This document shows, piece by piece, positions 44,258 to 52,702 of a stretch of DNA of 64,000 bases (position 1 is its first letter; every line of letters begins with the position of its first letter). This stretch comes from Christiangramia sp. (GTDB taxonomy: Bacteria > Bacteroidota > Bacteroidia > Flavobacteriales > Flavobacteriaceae): positions 1 to 64,000 of the forward strand of contig NZ_JAPYPC010000009.1 in the NCBI RefSeq assembly GCF_029937855.1, in the 5' to 3' direction. The position numbers and the translations under genes were made by a program. The notes under the pieces are model-generated. The model did no database searches, had not been told where the DNA came from, and saw only the letters and a program-made list of their open reading frames with translations.

Positions 44258-45565
44258 ATGAATATCCCAAAAACTGACTTACCCAGAGTAGTAATTATAG
44301 GAGGTGGTTTCGCCGGTATGGCACTCGCCAGGAAAATATTAAAAGAAGATATGCAAATGGTCCTGCTGGACAGGCATAACTATCATACCTTTCAGCCATT
44401 ACTATATCAGGTATCAACTTCTGGTCTTGAACCTGATTCTATTGCCTATCCACTTCGGAAGATTACGCGATCCAGTAAAAAGTGTTTTTTTCGCCTTGCT
44501 GAAGTAAAATCTATTTCTGCAGAAAAGAATACGGTTCATACCAGCATTGGTGATCTTATTTATGATTATCTGGTCATAGCGACAGGCTCTAAAACTAATT
44601 TCTTCGGAAATGAAAGTATCGAAGAGCATGGAATGTGGATGAAAACCGTTCCGCAGGCATTGAATATTAGGAGTCTTATTCTTGAAAACCTTGAACAGGC
44701 TACAATTACCGAAGATCCAGAGCGAAGAAAAGCATTATTGAACTTTGTTTTAGTGGGTGCGGGGCCAACAGGAGTGGAATTGAGTGGTGCCATTGCAGAG
44801 TTGCGAAACCATATTGTTCCCAAAGATTATCCAGATTTGGATCCTAACGAAATGAATATTCATCTTTTGGAAGGTTTAGACCGGGTTTTGCCACCAATGA
44901 GTGAACATGCCTCTAAGAAAGCCCATGAAATGCTGGAAGAGCTTGGTGTGAAGATTCACCTCAATACCATGGTGGAAAATTATGACGGACATTTGGTTAA
45001 AACAAACACCGAACTTGCGCTAAAAACAGAAACTTTTATCTGGTCTGCCGGAGTCACAGGAGCGCCCGTAGAAGGTTTGAATGCTTCTGCTATGGTGGAA
45101 AAAGCAAATAGATATGAAGTTAATGCCTTTAACCAGGTGAACGGATATGAGAATATCTTTGCCATTGGAGATATCGCGTTAATGCAAACAGAAGAATTTC
45201 CAAAGGGACATCCCATGGTAGCCCAGCCTGCAATACAACAAGGCAAGCATTTAGCAAAAAATCTAAAACATCTTATTAGAGGAGAGAAACTGGAAGCTTT
45301 TGACTATTTTGATAAAGGAACGATGGCCACTGTGGGAAGAAACAGGGCAGTTGTAGATCTTCACAAATGGAAATTTTCAGGATTTTCTGCCTGGTTTGTA
45401 TGGATGTTTATTCATTTATGGTTTTTAATTGGTTTTAGAAATCGTATCGTAACCTTCTTTAACTGGACCTACAATTATATAAATTTTGATAAGGCAGCGC
45501 GATTAATTATTCGTCCATACAAGGGACATGAGGATGTGATGAGCATGGATAGGGATAAAGTGTAA
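44258..45565 (+). CDS. Type II NADH dehydrogenase (NDH-2)
   Basis: A 435-residue FAD protein. The FAD motif VVIIGGGFAGMALARKIL starts near residue 10, and the NADH motif FVLVGAGPTGVELSGAIAEL near 165. The quinone-site region FAIGDIALMQ and QPAIQQGKHLAKNL follow. The C-terminal 60 residues (WFVWMFIHLWFLIGFRNRI and following) form the membrane-attachment region of NDH-2 enzymes. It transfers electrons from NADH to menaquinone without proton pumping. It could feed the cytochrome bd oxidase encoded by cydAB here; this is inference. Confidence 0.9.
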   Translation: MNIPKTDLPRVVIIGGGFAGMALARKILKEDMQMVLLDRHNYHTFQPLLYQVSTSGLEPDSIAYPLRKITRSSKKCFFRLAEVKSISAEKNTVHTSIGDLIYDYLVIATGSKTNFFGNESIEEHGMWMKTVPQALNIRSLILENLEQATITEDPERRKALLNFVLVGAGPTGVELSGAIAELRNHIVPKDYPDLDPNEMNIHLLEGLDRVLPPMSEHASKKAHEMLEELGVKIHLNTMVENYDGHLVKTNTELALKTETFIWSAGVTGAPVEGLNASAMVEKANRYEVNAFNQVNGYENIFAIGDIALMQTEEFPKGHPMVAQPAIQQGKHLAKNLKHLIRGEKLEAFDYFDKGTMATVGRNRAVVDLHKWKFSGFSAWFVWMFIHLWFLIGFRNRIVTFFNWTYNYINFDKAARLIIRPYKGHEDVMSMDRDKV

Positions 45566-45598
45566 ACTAAGCTGTCTATAAAAGCAACTTTTTTGCCA

Positions 45599-45642
45599 TA
45601 GCGAACAAAGTGAAGCACTCTGTAAGCTCACTTTGTTCGTAG
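45599..45642. repeat. Short palindrome related to the GTCATTGCGAG family
   Basis: GCGAACAAAGTGA (45601-45613) pairs with TCACTTTGTTCGT (45628-45640). The unit AGCGAACAAAGTGAAGCACTC resembles a degraded GCGAGCAAAGCGAAGCAATC repeat. It lies after the NDH-2 gene and may act as its terminator. Confidence 0.55.
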
Positions 45643-45675
45643 AGACTTTAAAATTCCGCTTTTGAGTTATCTATT

Positions 45676-45902
45676 CAGTGTTGTCCCATAAAAACTTTAG
45701 AAAATAGACCTGAACCCAGTATTTACAACAGGGCAAAGCTTTTTATTACTATCCATACCCTGCTTTTGCAAATTTCTGAATGTGGGAATCCTTTAAAAAA
45801 CATAATTTCAAAAGTACCTTCTCTATCAATTAGTTAATCTCAAGTCTAAATTTCTTATATCTGAAAGCGAAGCGGTCTAATTTCTTTGCCCGGAAATGAG
45901 TG
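45676..45902. mobile_element. MITE-like element, copy C (about 227 bp)
   Basis: Third copy of the element at 1429-1653, nearly identical to it along the whole length. It begins CAGTGTTGTCCC and ends CCGGAAATGAGTG. A direct repeat TTATCTATT is found at 45667-45675 and, directly after the element, at 45903-45911, an unambiguous target-site duplication. The right copy of the duplication contains the stop codon of the hemerythrin gene, so the insertion landed within a few bases of that gene's end without breaking it. Confidence 0.8.
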
Positions 45903-46337
45903 TTATCTATTCTTACGAATTTCTTTATTATAACTATCGGCGAGATCTGTTTTTTGATTTTCTGTAAGGACTTTCCCTGCCATCTGGAACACCTCGTGTT
46001 CTTCTTCCTCTAAATGGTGAATTAACTGATGTTCCAGATCTTTTGCCAGTTTTAGCCAGTTAGAAGCATCCATTTTAGTATCCTCCATTTGTTCCACAAG
46101 CTCATCCATTTCATGGTGCTCGGCTACACTATGCCGAGCTTTTTCCTGCGTCATGTCTTTCTTCATTAAAGGAATATAGAAGTGACGCTCTTCTGCATCT
46201 TCATGGATCTTTAATTCATGTTTTAAATTTTCAAAGATTTTTTTACGGTCTTCGCTTTTGCCTTCAGTCTTAATTAATTTATCAATAAGGTGTCTCTGTA
46301 TTTCATGTTCCTGTCTTAAGGCTTCAAATATGGTCAT
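45903..46337 (-). CDS. Hemerythrin-domain protein
   Basis: A 144-residue four-helix protein with a His/Glu pattern of a non-heme di-iron hemerythrin domain: EHEIQRHLIDKL, KIHEDAEERHFYIPL, AEHHEMDELVEQ and HQLIHHLEEEEHEVF. The protein would bind O2, nitric oxide or iron. Its exact 3' end is in the target-site duplication of the copy C repeat (TTA at 45903-45905), so the coding sequence is preserved by the duplication. It stands alone. Confidence 0.87.
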   Translation of the reverse strand: MTIFEALRQEHEIQRHLIDKLIKTEGKSEDRKKIFENLKHELKIHEDAEERHFYIPLMKKDMTQEKARHSVAEHHEMDELVEQMEDTKMDASNWLKLAKDLEHQLIHHLEEEEHEVFQMAGKVLTENQKTDLADSYNKEIRKNR

Positions 46338-46517
46338 TATTTAATTTTTTGAATTTGTTTTCAAGTTATTCAATTAAATGTTAAAGAATATTTAATTTTA
46401 AGAACTAAAGGCCAAAATTTGCCAAAATGACAATTCGGAATGGAAATTCTACAATTCAGAATCTTAGATTTTATTTCTAAACCGTAAAATGACATTTTTG
46501 CTGCCTAATCAAAGCTG

Positions 46518-47843
46518 ATGAAATTATTCCTTAAAATATTGAGAATTACGGTGATTATTTGTTTGATCGTTGTATTCATAGATACCACCTTCACAGATAG
46601 GCCTTTGAAAAGACTTTTGGAACCTGAACTTTGGGGAATGTATTTTATGTACACCTTTGTTCTCACCTGTATTAATGGTTTTTATTTTTATTATTTCAGT
46701 GAGAAAATAGGCTGGGAGGGAGCAAGTTTGAAAAGGGTTTTTGGAGCGGCTGCCGGATCGATCGTTTTAACTCTAATCGGTTTTTTCTTTGTAAGAATGA
46801 TAGACGAAACAATCATCAATGATAAAACCATTAAAGAATTTCTGAGTAATGAATCTATAAAGAACTATTTCTTTCCCTTACTATTTACAGCTGTAGTATC
46901 TATGTTCTTTCACTTGGTCTATTTCTATAAAGCACTGCAGGACAAGAGGCTGAAAGAGCAGAAGATCATTGCAGGAACGGCCTCGGCCAAATTTGATGCC
47001 TTAAAGAATCAATTAGATCCTCATTTTCTTTTCAATAGTTTAAACGTACTGGCGTCTCTAATAGAGGAAAATCCTGAACAGGCACAGGGATTTACCACAG
47101 GTTTATCAAAAATTTACCGGTATGTTTTGGAACAGAAAGATAAGGATCTGGTGAACCTTACAGAGGAATTAAAATTTGCCAGCACTTATATGAAACTGCT
47201 AAAGATGCGGTTTGAGAATAGTATTTATTTTGAAATACCTGAAAATCTTTCGAACGAAGAAGCTAAGGTGGTGCCGCTTTCCCTTCAGCTATTACTAGAA
47301 AATACTATCAAACATAATATAGTGAATGAAGTTCAACCCTTGAAGATTAAAATTTATGAAACTGAAGGATACCTGGTAGTCGAAAATGATTTTCAGAAAA
47401 AAGAGGTATTAGGCGACCGTAAAGGAGTGGGGCTTCAAAATATTATAAATCGCTACCATGTTGTAACAGATAGGAAAGTGTTAATAGAACAAACAGAGGA
47501 AGTTTTCAGGGTGAAACTCCCTGTACTAACCAAACAAATTTCAATTATGGAATCAGTAGATAATAGTCAGGAAAATGCTTATTTCAAAGCAAAACAACAG
47601 GTAAAGGAAATGAAAGAGTTTTATGGCAACCTTATTTCGTATTGCGTGGTCATACCTTTTCTAATTTTCGTTAATTACTATACATACTGGGAGTTTCAGT
47701 GGTTTTGGTTTCCTCTTTTTGGATGGGGAATAGGCCTCACTATCCACGGTTTTTCCGTATTCGGATATGGGTCAGACTGGGAAGAACGAAAAATACAGGA
47801 GATCATGGATAAAGATAAGCAACAAACAAAATCATGGAGGTAA
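46518..47843 (+). CDS. LytS-type sensor histidine kinase with C-terminal 2TM domain
   Basis: A 441-residue membrane kinase. Four hydrophobic segments in the first 140 residues make the sensor part. Residues about 155-235 hold the His kinase phosphoacceptor region of the LytS/YehU class (KNQLDPHFLFNSLNVLASLIEENPEQ). Residues about 240-330 resemble a HATPase domain (LQLLLENTIKHN, GVGLQNIINRY). The last 95 residues are a 2TM domain (KEMKEFYGNLISYCVVIPFLI, FGYGSDWEERKIQEIMDKDK), a fusion rarely seen at this place. The same 2TM family is encoded alone in the next gene. The LytTR regulator gene follows. Confidence 0.88.
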   Translation: MKLFLKILRITVIICLIVVFIDTTFTDRPLKRLLEPELWGMYFMYTFVLTCINGFYFYYFSEKIGWEGASLKRVFGAAAGSIVLTLIGFFFVRMIDETIINDKTIKEFLSNESIKNYFFPLLFTAVVSMFFHLVYFYKALQDKRLKEQKIIAGTASAKFDALKNQLDPHFLFNSLNVLASLIEENPEQAQGFTTGLSKIYRYVLEQKDKDLVNLTEELKFASTYMKLLKMRFENSIYFEIPENLSNEEAKVVPLSLQLLLENTIKHNIVNEVQPLKIKIYETEGYLVVENDFQKKEVLGDRKGVGLQNIINRYHVVTDRKVLIEQTEEVFRVKLPVLTKQISIMESVDNSQENAYFKAKQQVKEMKEFYGNLISYCVVIPFLIFVNYYTYWEFQWFWFPLFGWGIGLTIHGFSVFGYGSDWEERKIQEIMDKDKQQTKSWR

Positions 47844-48112
47844 TGGAAACTAACTACAAAAAGGACATCAGTTATAAAGCAGCCCAAAAAAGGGTAAAGG
47901 ATATTAAAGGTTTTTACATCCACTTTGCGGTTTACCTTTTCGTCAACATTGCAATATTTGTGCTCCAGACCCGAGAGGAAGGTTTTATAAATGGGTTAGC
48001 TCGTCTCTCGAACTATTCTACAATCTTCTTTTGGGGTATAGGTGTTTTCGCCCATTGGGCGAGTGTATTTGGACCTAATTTTAATTTTCGGGAAGCAGTG
48101 GGAGGAGCGTAA
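47843..48112 (+). CDS. 2TM-domain protein with frameshifted C terminus
   Basis: An 89-residue protein of the 2TM family (two hydrophobic segments, about 28-48 and 60-80). I start it at the ATG at 47843, which overlaps the kinase stop (TAATG); an in-frame ATG lies at 47834. Homologous family members end in GKxWEERKIKELMEKD. Here the frame ends FNFREAVGG and TAA, while the expected C terminus (FGKQWEERKIKELMEKDKKKLWK) is intact in another frame from 48087 to the TAA at 48156-48158. One extra A around 48083 explains it. The two membrane segments are unaffected. Confidence 0.75.
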   Translation: METNYKKDISYKAAQKRVKDIKGFYIHFAVYLFVNIAIFVLQTREEGFINGLARLSNYSTIFFWGIGVFAHWASVFGPNFNFREAVGGA

Positions 48113-48182
48113 AATAAAAGAATTGATGGAAAAAGATAAAAAGAAACTCTGGAAATAATTTTTATAAAATAAAGAATCTGGC

Positions 48183-48938
48183 GTGATAAAGCTTATAATT
48201 ATTGAAGATGAAAAACCTGCTGCGAGAAGATTGCAGCGAATGCTGTCTAAAATTGATATAGACGTACAAACCATGCTACATTCGGTTGCAGAATCTATAG
48301 CATGGCTAAAGAATAATGAGCACCCAGATCTAATATTTCTGGATATCCAGTTAAGTGATGGTTTGTCTTTCGAAATATTTGATCATGTAAAAACAGATTC
48401 CTCGATTATTTTTACGACTGCTTATGATGAATATGCCTTAAGGGCATTTAAGCTGAACAGTATAGATTATTTATTAAAGCCAATAGATGAAGACGAACTG
48501 AAAGCTGCAATTAAAAAGTTTAAAAATACTCAGCAGTCTGCTGAAAATATAAATATTAATAACCTACGGTCTTTACTCAATCTTTCGGAAAAAAGAACTT
48601 ATAAAACGCGGTTCACAGCGCAGGTAGGTCAGCATTTAAAACTGGTAGACGTTTCAGATATCACCTGTTTTTATTCGGAAAATAAGGCAACTTTTCTGCA
48701 CTGCTATTCCGGCAGGAATTATCCGGTAGAAGTTTCTTTAGAACAACTTGAGGAAGAACTGGATCCTGATAAATTCTATAGAATAAATCGTAAATGCATA
48801 ATGAATATCAGTGCCATTAGCGATATTGTTTCCTATACCAATTCCAGGTTGGAAATAAAGCTGGAAAATTTTAATGAATTTCAGCTTGTTGTAAGCAGGG
48901 AAAGGGTTAAAGGCTTTAAAACATGGTTAAACAACTGA
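48183..48938 (+). CDS. LytTR-type response regulator
   Basis: A 251-residue two-component regulator. The receiver domain (1-125) has the acidic pair IIIEDEKPA, phosphorylation Asp in LIFLDIQLSDG and Lys in YLLKPID. The LytTR DNA-binding domain follows (about 145-250: QHLKLVDVSDITCFYSE, FYRINRKCIMNIS). GTG start at 48183. Its partner is the LytS-like kinase encoded 340 bp upstream, with the 2TM gene between them. LytTR proteins bind direct repeats; none was noticed in the region. Confidence 0.92.
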   Translation: MIKLIIIEDEKPAARRLQRMLSKIDIDVQTMLHSVAESIAWLKNNEHPDLIFLDIQLSDGLSFEIFDHVKTDSSIIFTTAYDEYALRAFKLNSIDYLLKPIDEDELKAAIKKFKNTQQSAENININNLRSLLNLSEKRTYKTRFTAQVGQHLKLVDVSDITCFYSENKATFLHCYSGRNYPVEVSLEQLEEELDPDKFYRINRKCIMNISAISDIVSYTNSRLEIKLENFNEFQLVVSRERVKGFKTWLNN

Positions 48939-49122
48939 TACTTAAATGTTAAATTAATCATTTTTAAAACCACCTTATATATTCTTCCGTATATCTTAAT
49001 ACATAAACTCTAAATTTGTTTGAATAATTTTTGGTCGAATTATATTGATTTGAGTTTTTGATTTTTTTGGTTGGTTAGATGCTTGGAGGTCAAATTCCCC
49101 CTGGAATTCTTCAAGTATTTAC

Positions 49123-49153
49123 AAAAATAAGCCCCGGATTTCCGGGGCTTATT
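49123..49153 (-). terminator. Bidirectional hairpin terminator
   Basis: Stem AATAAGCCCCGGA (49126-49138) with TCCGGGGCTTATT (49141-49153), one of the longest perfect stems in the window. On the minus strand it is followed by TTTTTGT. It ends the sigma/anti-sigma operon and probably the LytTR transcript as well. The rest of the gap 48939-49178 holds no gene. Confidence 0.88.
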
Positions 49154-49178
49154 GTTTATAATATTTTAATCTATGTTC

Positions 49179-49985
49179 TTAAGGTGCAGCGACGGCTCCC
49201 AGTACATATAATTGATCCATAGTTGGTGATTCACTACCACCCTGAGGCTCCAAAGTGATTCCAAATGCTTCAGATTCGTTGGCATTTTCCAACATGAAAA
49301 TTTTATTCTCATCCATAGTATATCCATCGAGTAATCCAATGCTTGTAGGAGTTAAAGGATCGAGCTTTAATGACCATACCTGGTAGACCTTTCCTCTTGG
49401 AGGCTCAGGTAAGTCTTTAGCATCTATATATGCCGTATTCTCTTTTTTGTTCCAGTATACTGCTGCAAAAGCTCCCGGATCTACATTTTGACCCTGTAAA
49501 GGAATTTTGGTTACTTCTTTATCTCTAAGTACAGCTAATAATTCTTCTGTCTTTTCAGCATCTTCTCTTGCATCAGCAATTTGCTGTTCCATTTTTGCCG
49601 AACGCGCCTTTTCTGAATTTAGCTGTTGCCTTAATTCGTTATTATCATTTAATAGAAAAAACAGCCCTACTAAAAGTAGCAGGCTGGCCGCCCATCCAAT
49701 ATAAGAAACCCAGGGAGTACTTTTTTTGCGATCTATGTGAACTACACCAGATCCAGATTTATTGCTCAATTTTTGTTTTATGCTGGCAAGTAGGGCTTCA
49801 GCATTATAGGTAGGAGCCACAGCAGAAGATAATTTCTGTAATGCTACTTCAATTTCCTCAACTTCTTTACGAATTTCAGAATGTTCCTTTAGTACTTTAG
49901 TGACTTCACGGCTTTCAGCCTCTGTTAAAGCACCATAAACGTACAGCTCAAGTATTCCAGATGATATGTATTCCTGTATATCCAT
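49179..49985 (-). CDS. RskA-type anti-sigma factor
   Basis: A 268-residue protein. The first 75 residues resemble the cytoplasmic anti-sigma domain (SGILELYVYGALTEAESREVTKVL). One membrane segment lies about 95-112 (YIGWAASLLLLVGLFFLL). A coiled coil (about 115-150) precedes an exported RskA/DUF ending in the beta-rich GKVYQVWSLKLDPLTP and SPTMDQLYVLGAVAAP. It has no CxxC zinc motif. It is four bases after the sigma gene, so the pair forms a sigma/anti-sigma module. Confidence 0.85.
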   Translation of the reverse strand: MDIQEYISSGILELYVYGALTEAESREVTKVLKEHSEIRKEVEEIEVALQKLSSAVAPTYNAEALLASIKQKLSNKSGSGVVHIDRKKSTPWVSYIGWAASLLLLVGLFFLLNDNNELRQQLNSEKARSAKMEQQIADAREDAEKTEELLAVLRDKEVTKIPLQGQNVDPGAFAAVYWNKKENTAYIDAKDLPEPPRGKVYQVWSLKLDPLTPTSIGLLDGYTMDENKIFMLENANESEAFGITLEPQGGSESPTMDQLYVLGAVAAP

Positions 49986-49989
49986 TTTT

Positions 49990-50520
49990 TTATTCTACTA
50001 ACATTTCACGAAGTTTATTGATACAGGCTCTGTTCTTTGTTTTTACAGTTCCTAAAGGCATATCAAGCTCTTCGGCAGTTTCTTTTTGGGTAAATCCTTT
50101 GAAGAATAACAGGTCTATTAATTTCTTGCAAATCGGCTTTAATACATTTATATATTTTTTTACACCAATTGCATCTGCTTTCGCCGAGAAATTAGATCCG
50201 CTCTCCAAAATATCTACGAAATTATCTGTTGTTAGGTTTTTACGCGAGTTTTTATGGCTTTTGGATCGTATTTGATCTATAGATGCATTTCGCGCAATAT
50301 TAAGCACCCAGGTAAAAAACCTTCCTTTGTCAGAATTATAGGAGGAAGAATTATTCCAAATTTTCAGAAAAACATCCTGAAGGATCTCTTCAGCGATTTT
50401 TTCATCATGTACAATACTATAGATTATTCCGTAGGTACTTTCAGAATATAATTCATAGATCCTTTCAAAGGCCCTCTGATTACCATTTTGTAATTCGAGG
50501 ATTAAACCGTCTTGCTGCAT
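49990..50520 (-). CDS. ECF RNA polymerase sigma factor
   Basis: A 176-residue ECF sigma factor. Region 2: AFERIYELYSESTYGIIYSIV, then GRFFTWVLNIARNASIDQIRSK. Region 4: LDMPLGTVKTKNRACINKL. I start it at the ATG at 50520, because the 37 preceding residues of the longer frame are unrelated aromatic residues and include the terminator of sodC. It is cotranscribed with the RskA-like anti-sigma gene. This module is typically used for envelope or oxidative stress. Confidence 0.93.
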   Translation of the reverse strand: MQQDGLILELQNGNQRAFERIYELYSESTYGIIYSIVHDEKIAEEILQDVFLKIWNNSSSYNSDKGRFFTWVLNIARNASIDQIRSKSHKNSRKNLTTDNFVDILESGSNFSAKADAIGVKKYINVLKPICKKLIDLLFFKGFTQKETAEELDMPLGTVKTKNRACINKLREMLVE

Positions 50521-50561
50521 AAATGTTATTTGAGGAAATAAATATAACTTTAAATAGTAAA

Positions 50562-50588
50562 TAAAAAAAGCGGCCCAAAAGCCGCTCT
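50562..50588 (-). terminator. Terminator of sodC
   Basis: Stem AGCGGC (50569-50574) with GCCGCT (50581-50586). On the minus strand it is followed by TTTTTTTATTT. Confidence 0.85.
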
Positions 50589-50609
50589 TATAAAAAAATA
50601 TAAATTGAT

Positions 50610-51206
50610 TTATTTTTGAATAACCCCACAACCTACACGTGTTCCGGCAGCTCCGGAAGGTTGAGAAGTATAATCATCTACTCCATCATGAACAATCACG
50701 GCTTTTCCTAAAATATCTTTTTTAGCGTCACCACATCCAATACACCATTCATCTGTGCTTAGATTAACAGTTCCATTTCCATTAGCATCTACCTCAAAGT
50801 TACCAATGTCTCCTTTGTGATATCCATCAGTGCTTCCCCATTCACCATGTTGTTCATTTGTAGGGTTCCAATGTCCGCCGGCAGATTTCCCATCGGGTGC
50901 AGAGCAGTCACCTTTTTCATGTATATGAATAGCATGAGTACCTTCAGCTAGACCAGAAATAACCGCGGTCATAGATACTTCTCCATCTTCTTCAGTAAAA
51001 ACAACATTTCCGCTTAGATCTGAATCGCTTACCGATTGAAGCGTAACTTTTACTTTCTTAGCTTCTTCCTTCTTTTTCTGGTTTTCCATATCAGAATTCA
51101 TTTTAGATTCTGACTGGTTATCCCTCTCATTTTCCTTTTTCTCATTCTTACAGCCGGTAAAAATCAGGCCTGCGCAAAGAATTAGAGATAAACTGATACG
51201 TTTCAT
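50610..51206 (-). CDS. sodC: Cu-Zn superoxide dismutase lipoprotein
   Basis: A 198-residue lipoprotein (lipobox FTGC, Cys19) with a charged linker (about 20-50) and a Cu/Zn superoxide dismutase domain. Metal ligands are seen in HAIHIHEKGDC, GGHWNP, and AVIVHDGVDDY; the conserved CSAPDGKSAGGH loop and CGVIQ end are normal. It converts superoxide to peroxide in the periplasm or outer surface. Complements OxyR and TrxB in this window, though not in one operon. Confidence 0.9.
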   Translation of the reverse strand: MKRISLSLILCAGLIFTGCKNEKKENERDNQSESKMNSDMENQKKKEEAKKVKVTLQSVSDSDLSGNVVFTEEDGEVSMTAVISGLAEGTHAIHIHEKGDCSAPDGKSAGGHWNPTNEQHGEWGSTDGYHKGDIGNFEVDANGNGTVNLSTDEWCIGCGDAKKDILGKAVIVHDGVDDYTSQPSGAAGTRVGCGVIQK

Positions 51207-51313
51207 AATTTCGATTGGTTTAAAATTTAATTATTAACTAAATTAAATTTATTCAAAGGGAGTACCAAAGATTTAAGGATAGCTTAACAAAGGATTGTTA
51301 AGCATCATCTTCT

Positions 51314-52528
51314 CTATAAATCGGTTAATTTGGAGGTGATCTGTGCCTGTGCAGAAAGGGTTTTATGAACAGGACATTTATCTGCTATTTCCATAAGTCT
51401 TTTTAGCTGCTTTTTATCAAGATCTCCCTTTATAGAGATCTCCCTTTCGAAATTATCAATTTTAGCTTTTTTGTTTTCACAGTCTGCACAATCTGTAGCA
51501 TGTTTTTTGGAATAACTTACATGGGTTTCTACATTCTCAACCGTCCATTTTTTTCTACGTGCATACATTTGTATGGTCATAGAGGTACAGGCAGCAAGTC
51601 CACTGGATACCAGTTCATATGGATTAGGACCGAGATCACTTCCTCCCATTTTTTTAGGTTCATCAGCAATAAAATGATGGTTTCCGGCAATAATCTGAGT
51701 AGTAAAACCCGTTTCTCCCAGGTTTGCCATAACCTCGTGATCGGTTTCTAATTCCGGAGCTTTGGGTTCTTTTAAATATTTTCCTGCCCAGGCTGAAATT
51801 ACAGAACCCACGTATTCAGAATCTTCTTTTGTGCTCAACATATGATCTGAACCATCCAGAGAAACAAAACTTTTAGGATGCCTGGCTGCTCTATATAGAT
51901 CTTCTGCATGTTTTATAGAAACAATTTTATCTTGCGGAGAATGCATTATCAAAAGTGATTTCTTTATCTCTTTTAATGCAGAAGCATCCTCGTTAGACTT
52001 GAGGTCTTTAATGAATTGTTTTTTTATTTTAAAGCTGCGACCACCAATTTTAATATTGGCAAATCCTGCCTGTTCTATTTCGTCTACACTGGTTTCAAAA
52101 TGCTTCTGAACATGGGACAAATTGGACGGCGCATTAATGGTGACGATACATTTGATGGAATCAATTTGTTTGGATGCAAATAGGGCAGCGGCTCCACCAA
52201 GAGAATGCCCAACGATCATTGTAGGAGCAACATACTCCTTTTTCAAAAACTCAGCTGCGGCTATTAGATCCTCTACATTACTGGAGAAATTGGTGTCTTC
52301 AAAATCACCTTCGCTATCCCCAAGTCCTGTAAAATCAAAGCGTAAAAGTCCGTAGCCTTTAGAGGCCAGGCTTTTACCTATTTTGGAAGGGGCATGAAAA
52401 TTTTTGTTGCAGGTAAAACAATGGGCAAAAAGTACGAAGTTTTTGGGTTTTTTATTGGTGGGTAATTCCAGTACTCCTTTGAGCACTTTGGAACTGGAGT
52501 TTTTAAAACTTACCTCTAACTTTTGCAT
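51314..52528 (-). CDS. Alpha/beta hydrolase fused to an OsmC-like domain
   Basis: A 404-residue fusion protein. Residues 1-250 are an alpha/beta hydrolase with nucleophile Ser in VGHSLGGAA and the later Asp and His of the triad (HSPQDKIV, GSDHML). Residues about 260-404 are an OsmC/Ohr-like domain with its two Cys (GLAACTSMTIQMYARRKK and KCPVHKTLSAQ). OsmC proteins reduce organic hydroperoxides. The fusion is known in Bacteroidota and Proteobacteria, but its substrate is unclear. A palindromic repeat lies upstream. Confidence 0.9.
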   Translation of the reverse strand: MQKLEVSFKNSSSKVLKGVLELPTNKKPKNFVLFAHCFTCNKNFHAPSKIGKSLASKGYGLLRFDFTGLGDSEGDFEDTNFSSNVEDLIAAAEFLKKEYVAPTMIVGHSLGGAAALFASKQIDSIKCIVTINAPSNLSHVQKHFETSVDEIEQAGFANIKIGGRSFKIKKQFIKDLKSNEDASALKEIKKSLLIMHSPQDKIVSIKHAEDLYRAARHPKSFVSLDGSDHMLSTKEDSEYVGSVISAWAGKYLKEPKAPELETDHEVMANLGETGFTTQIIAGNHHFIADEPKKMGGSDLGPNPYELVSSGLAACTSMTIQMYARRKKWTVENVETHVSYSKKHATDCADCENKKAKIDNFEREISIKGDLDKKQLKRLMEIADKCPVHKTLSAQAQITSKLTDL

Positions 52529-52571
52529 ATAATTAATTTTTATGTTTCAGATAGTGGCTAATATAAGTCAA

Positions 52572-52692
52572 TAAAAAGAGGCTTTCTAAAAAGCTTAAAA
52601 ACGTCTTTTGAAATTATTGATATACACAAATAATTTGATGCTGAAACAAGTTCAACCTGACGAACTAAGAACTTCTAGAAAACCTCTTTTAG
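52572..52692. repeat. Palindrome-ended intergenic repeat (AGAGGCTGTCT family)
   Basis: Arms AAGAGGCTTTCTAAAAAGCT and ACTTCTAGAAAACCTCTTTT pair imperfectly; the interior CGTCTTTTGAAATTATTGA is diverged from the other copies but has TTCAACCTGACGAACTAAGA in common. It sits between the hydrolase-OsmC gene and the end of the DUF1080 gene. Confidence 0.65.
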
Positions 52693-52702
52693 GAAACTGA
52701 AA

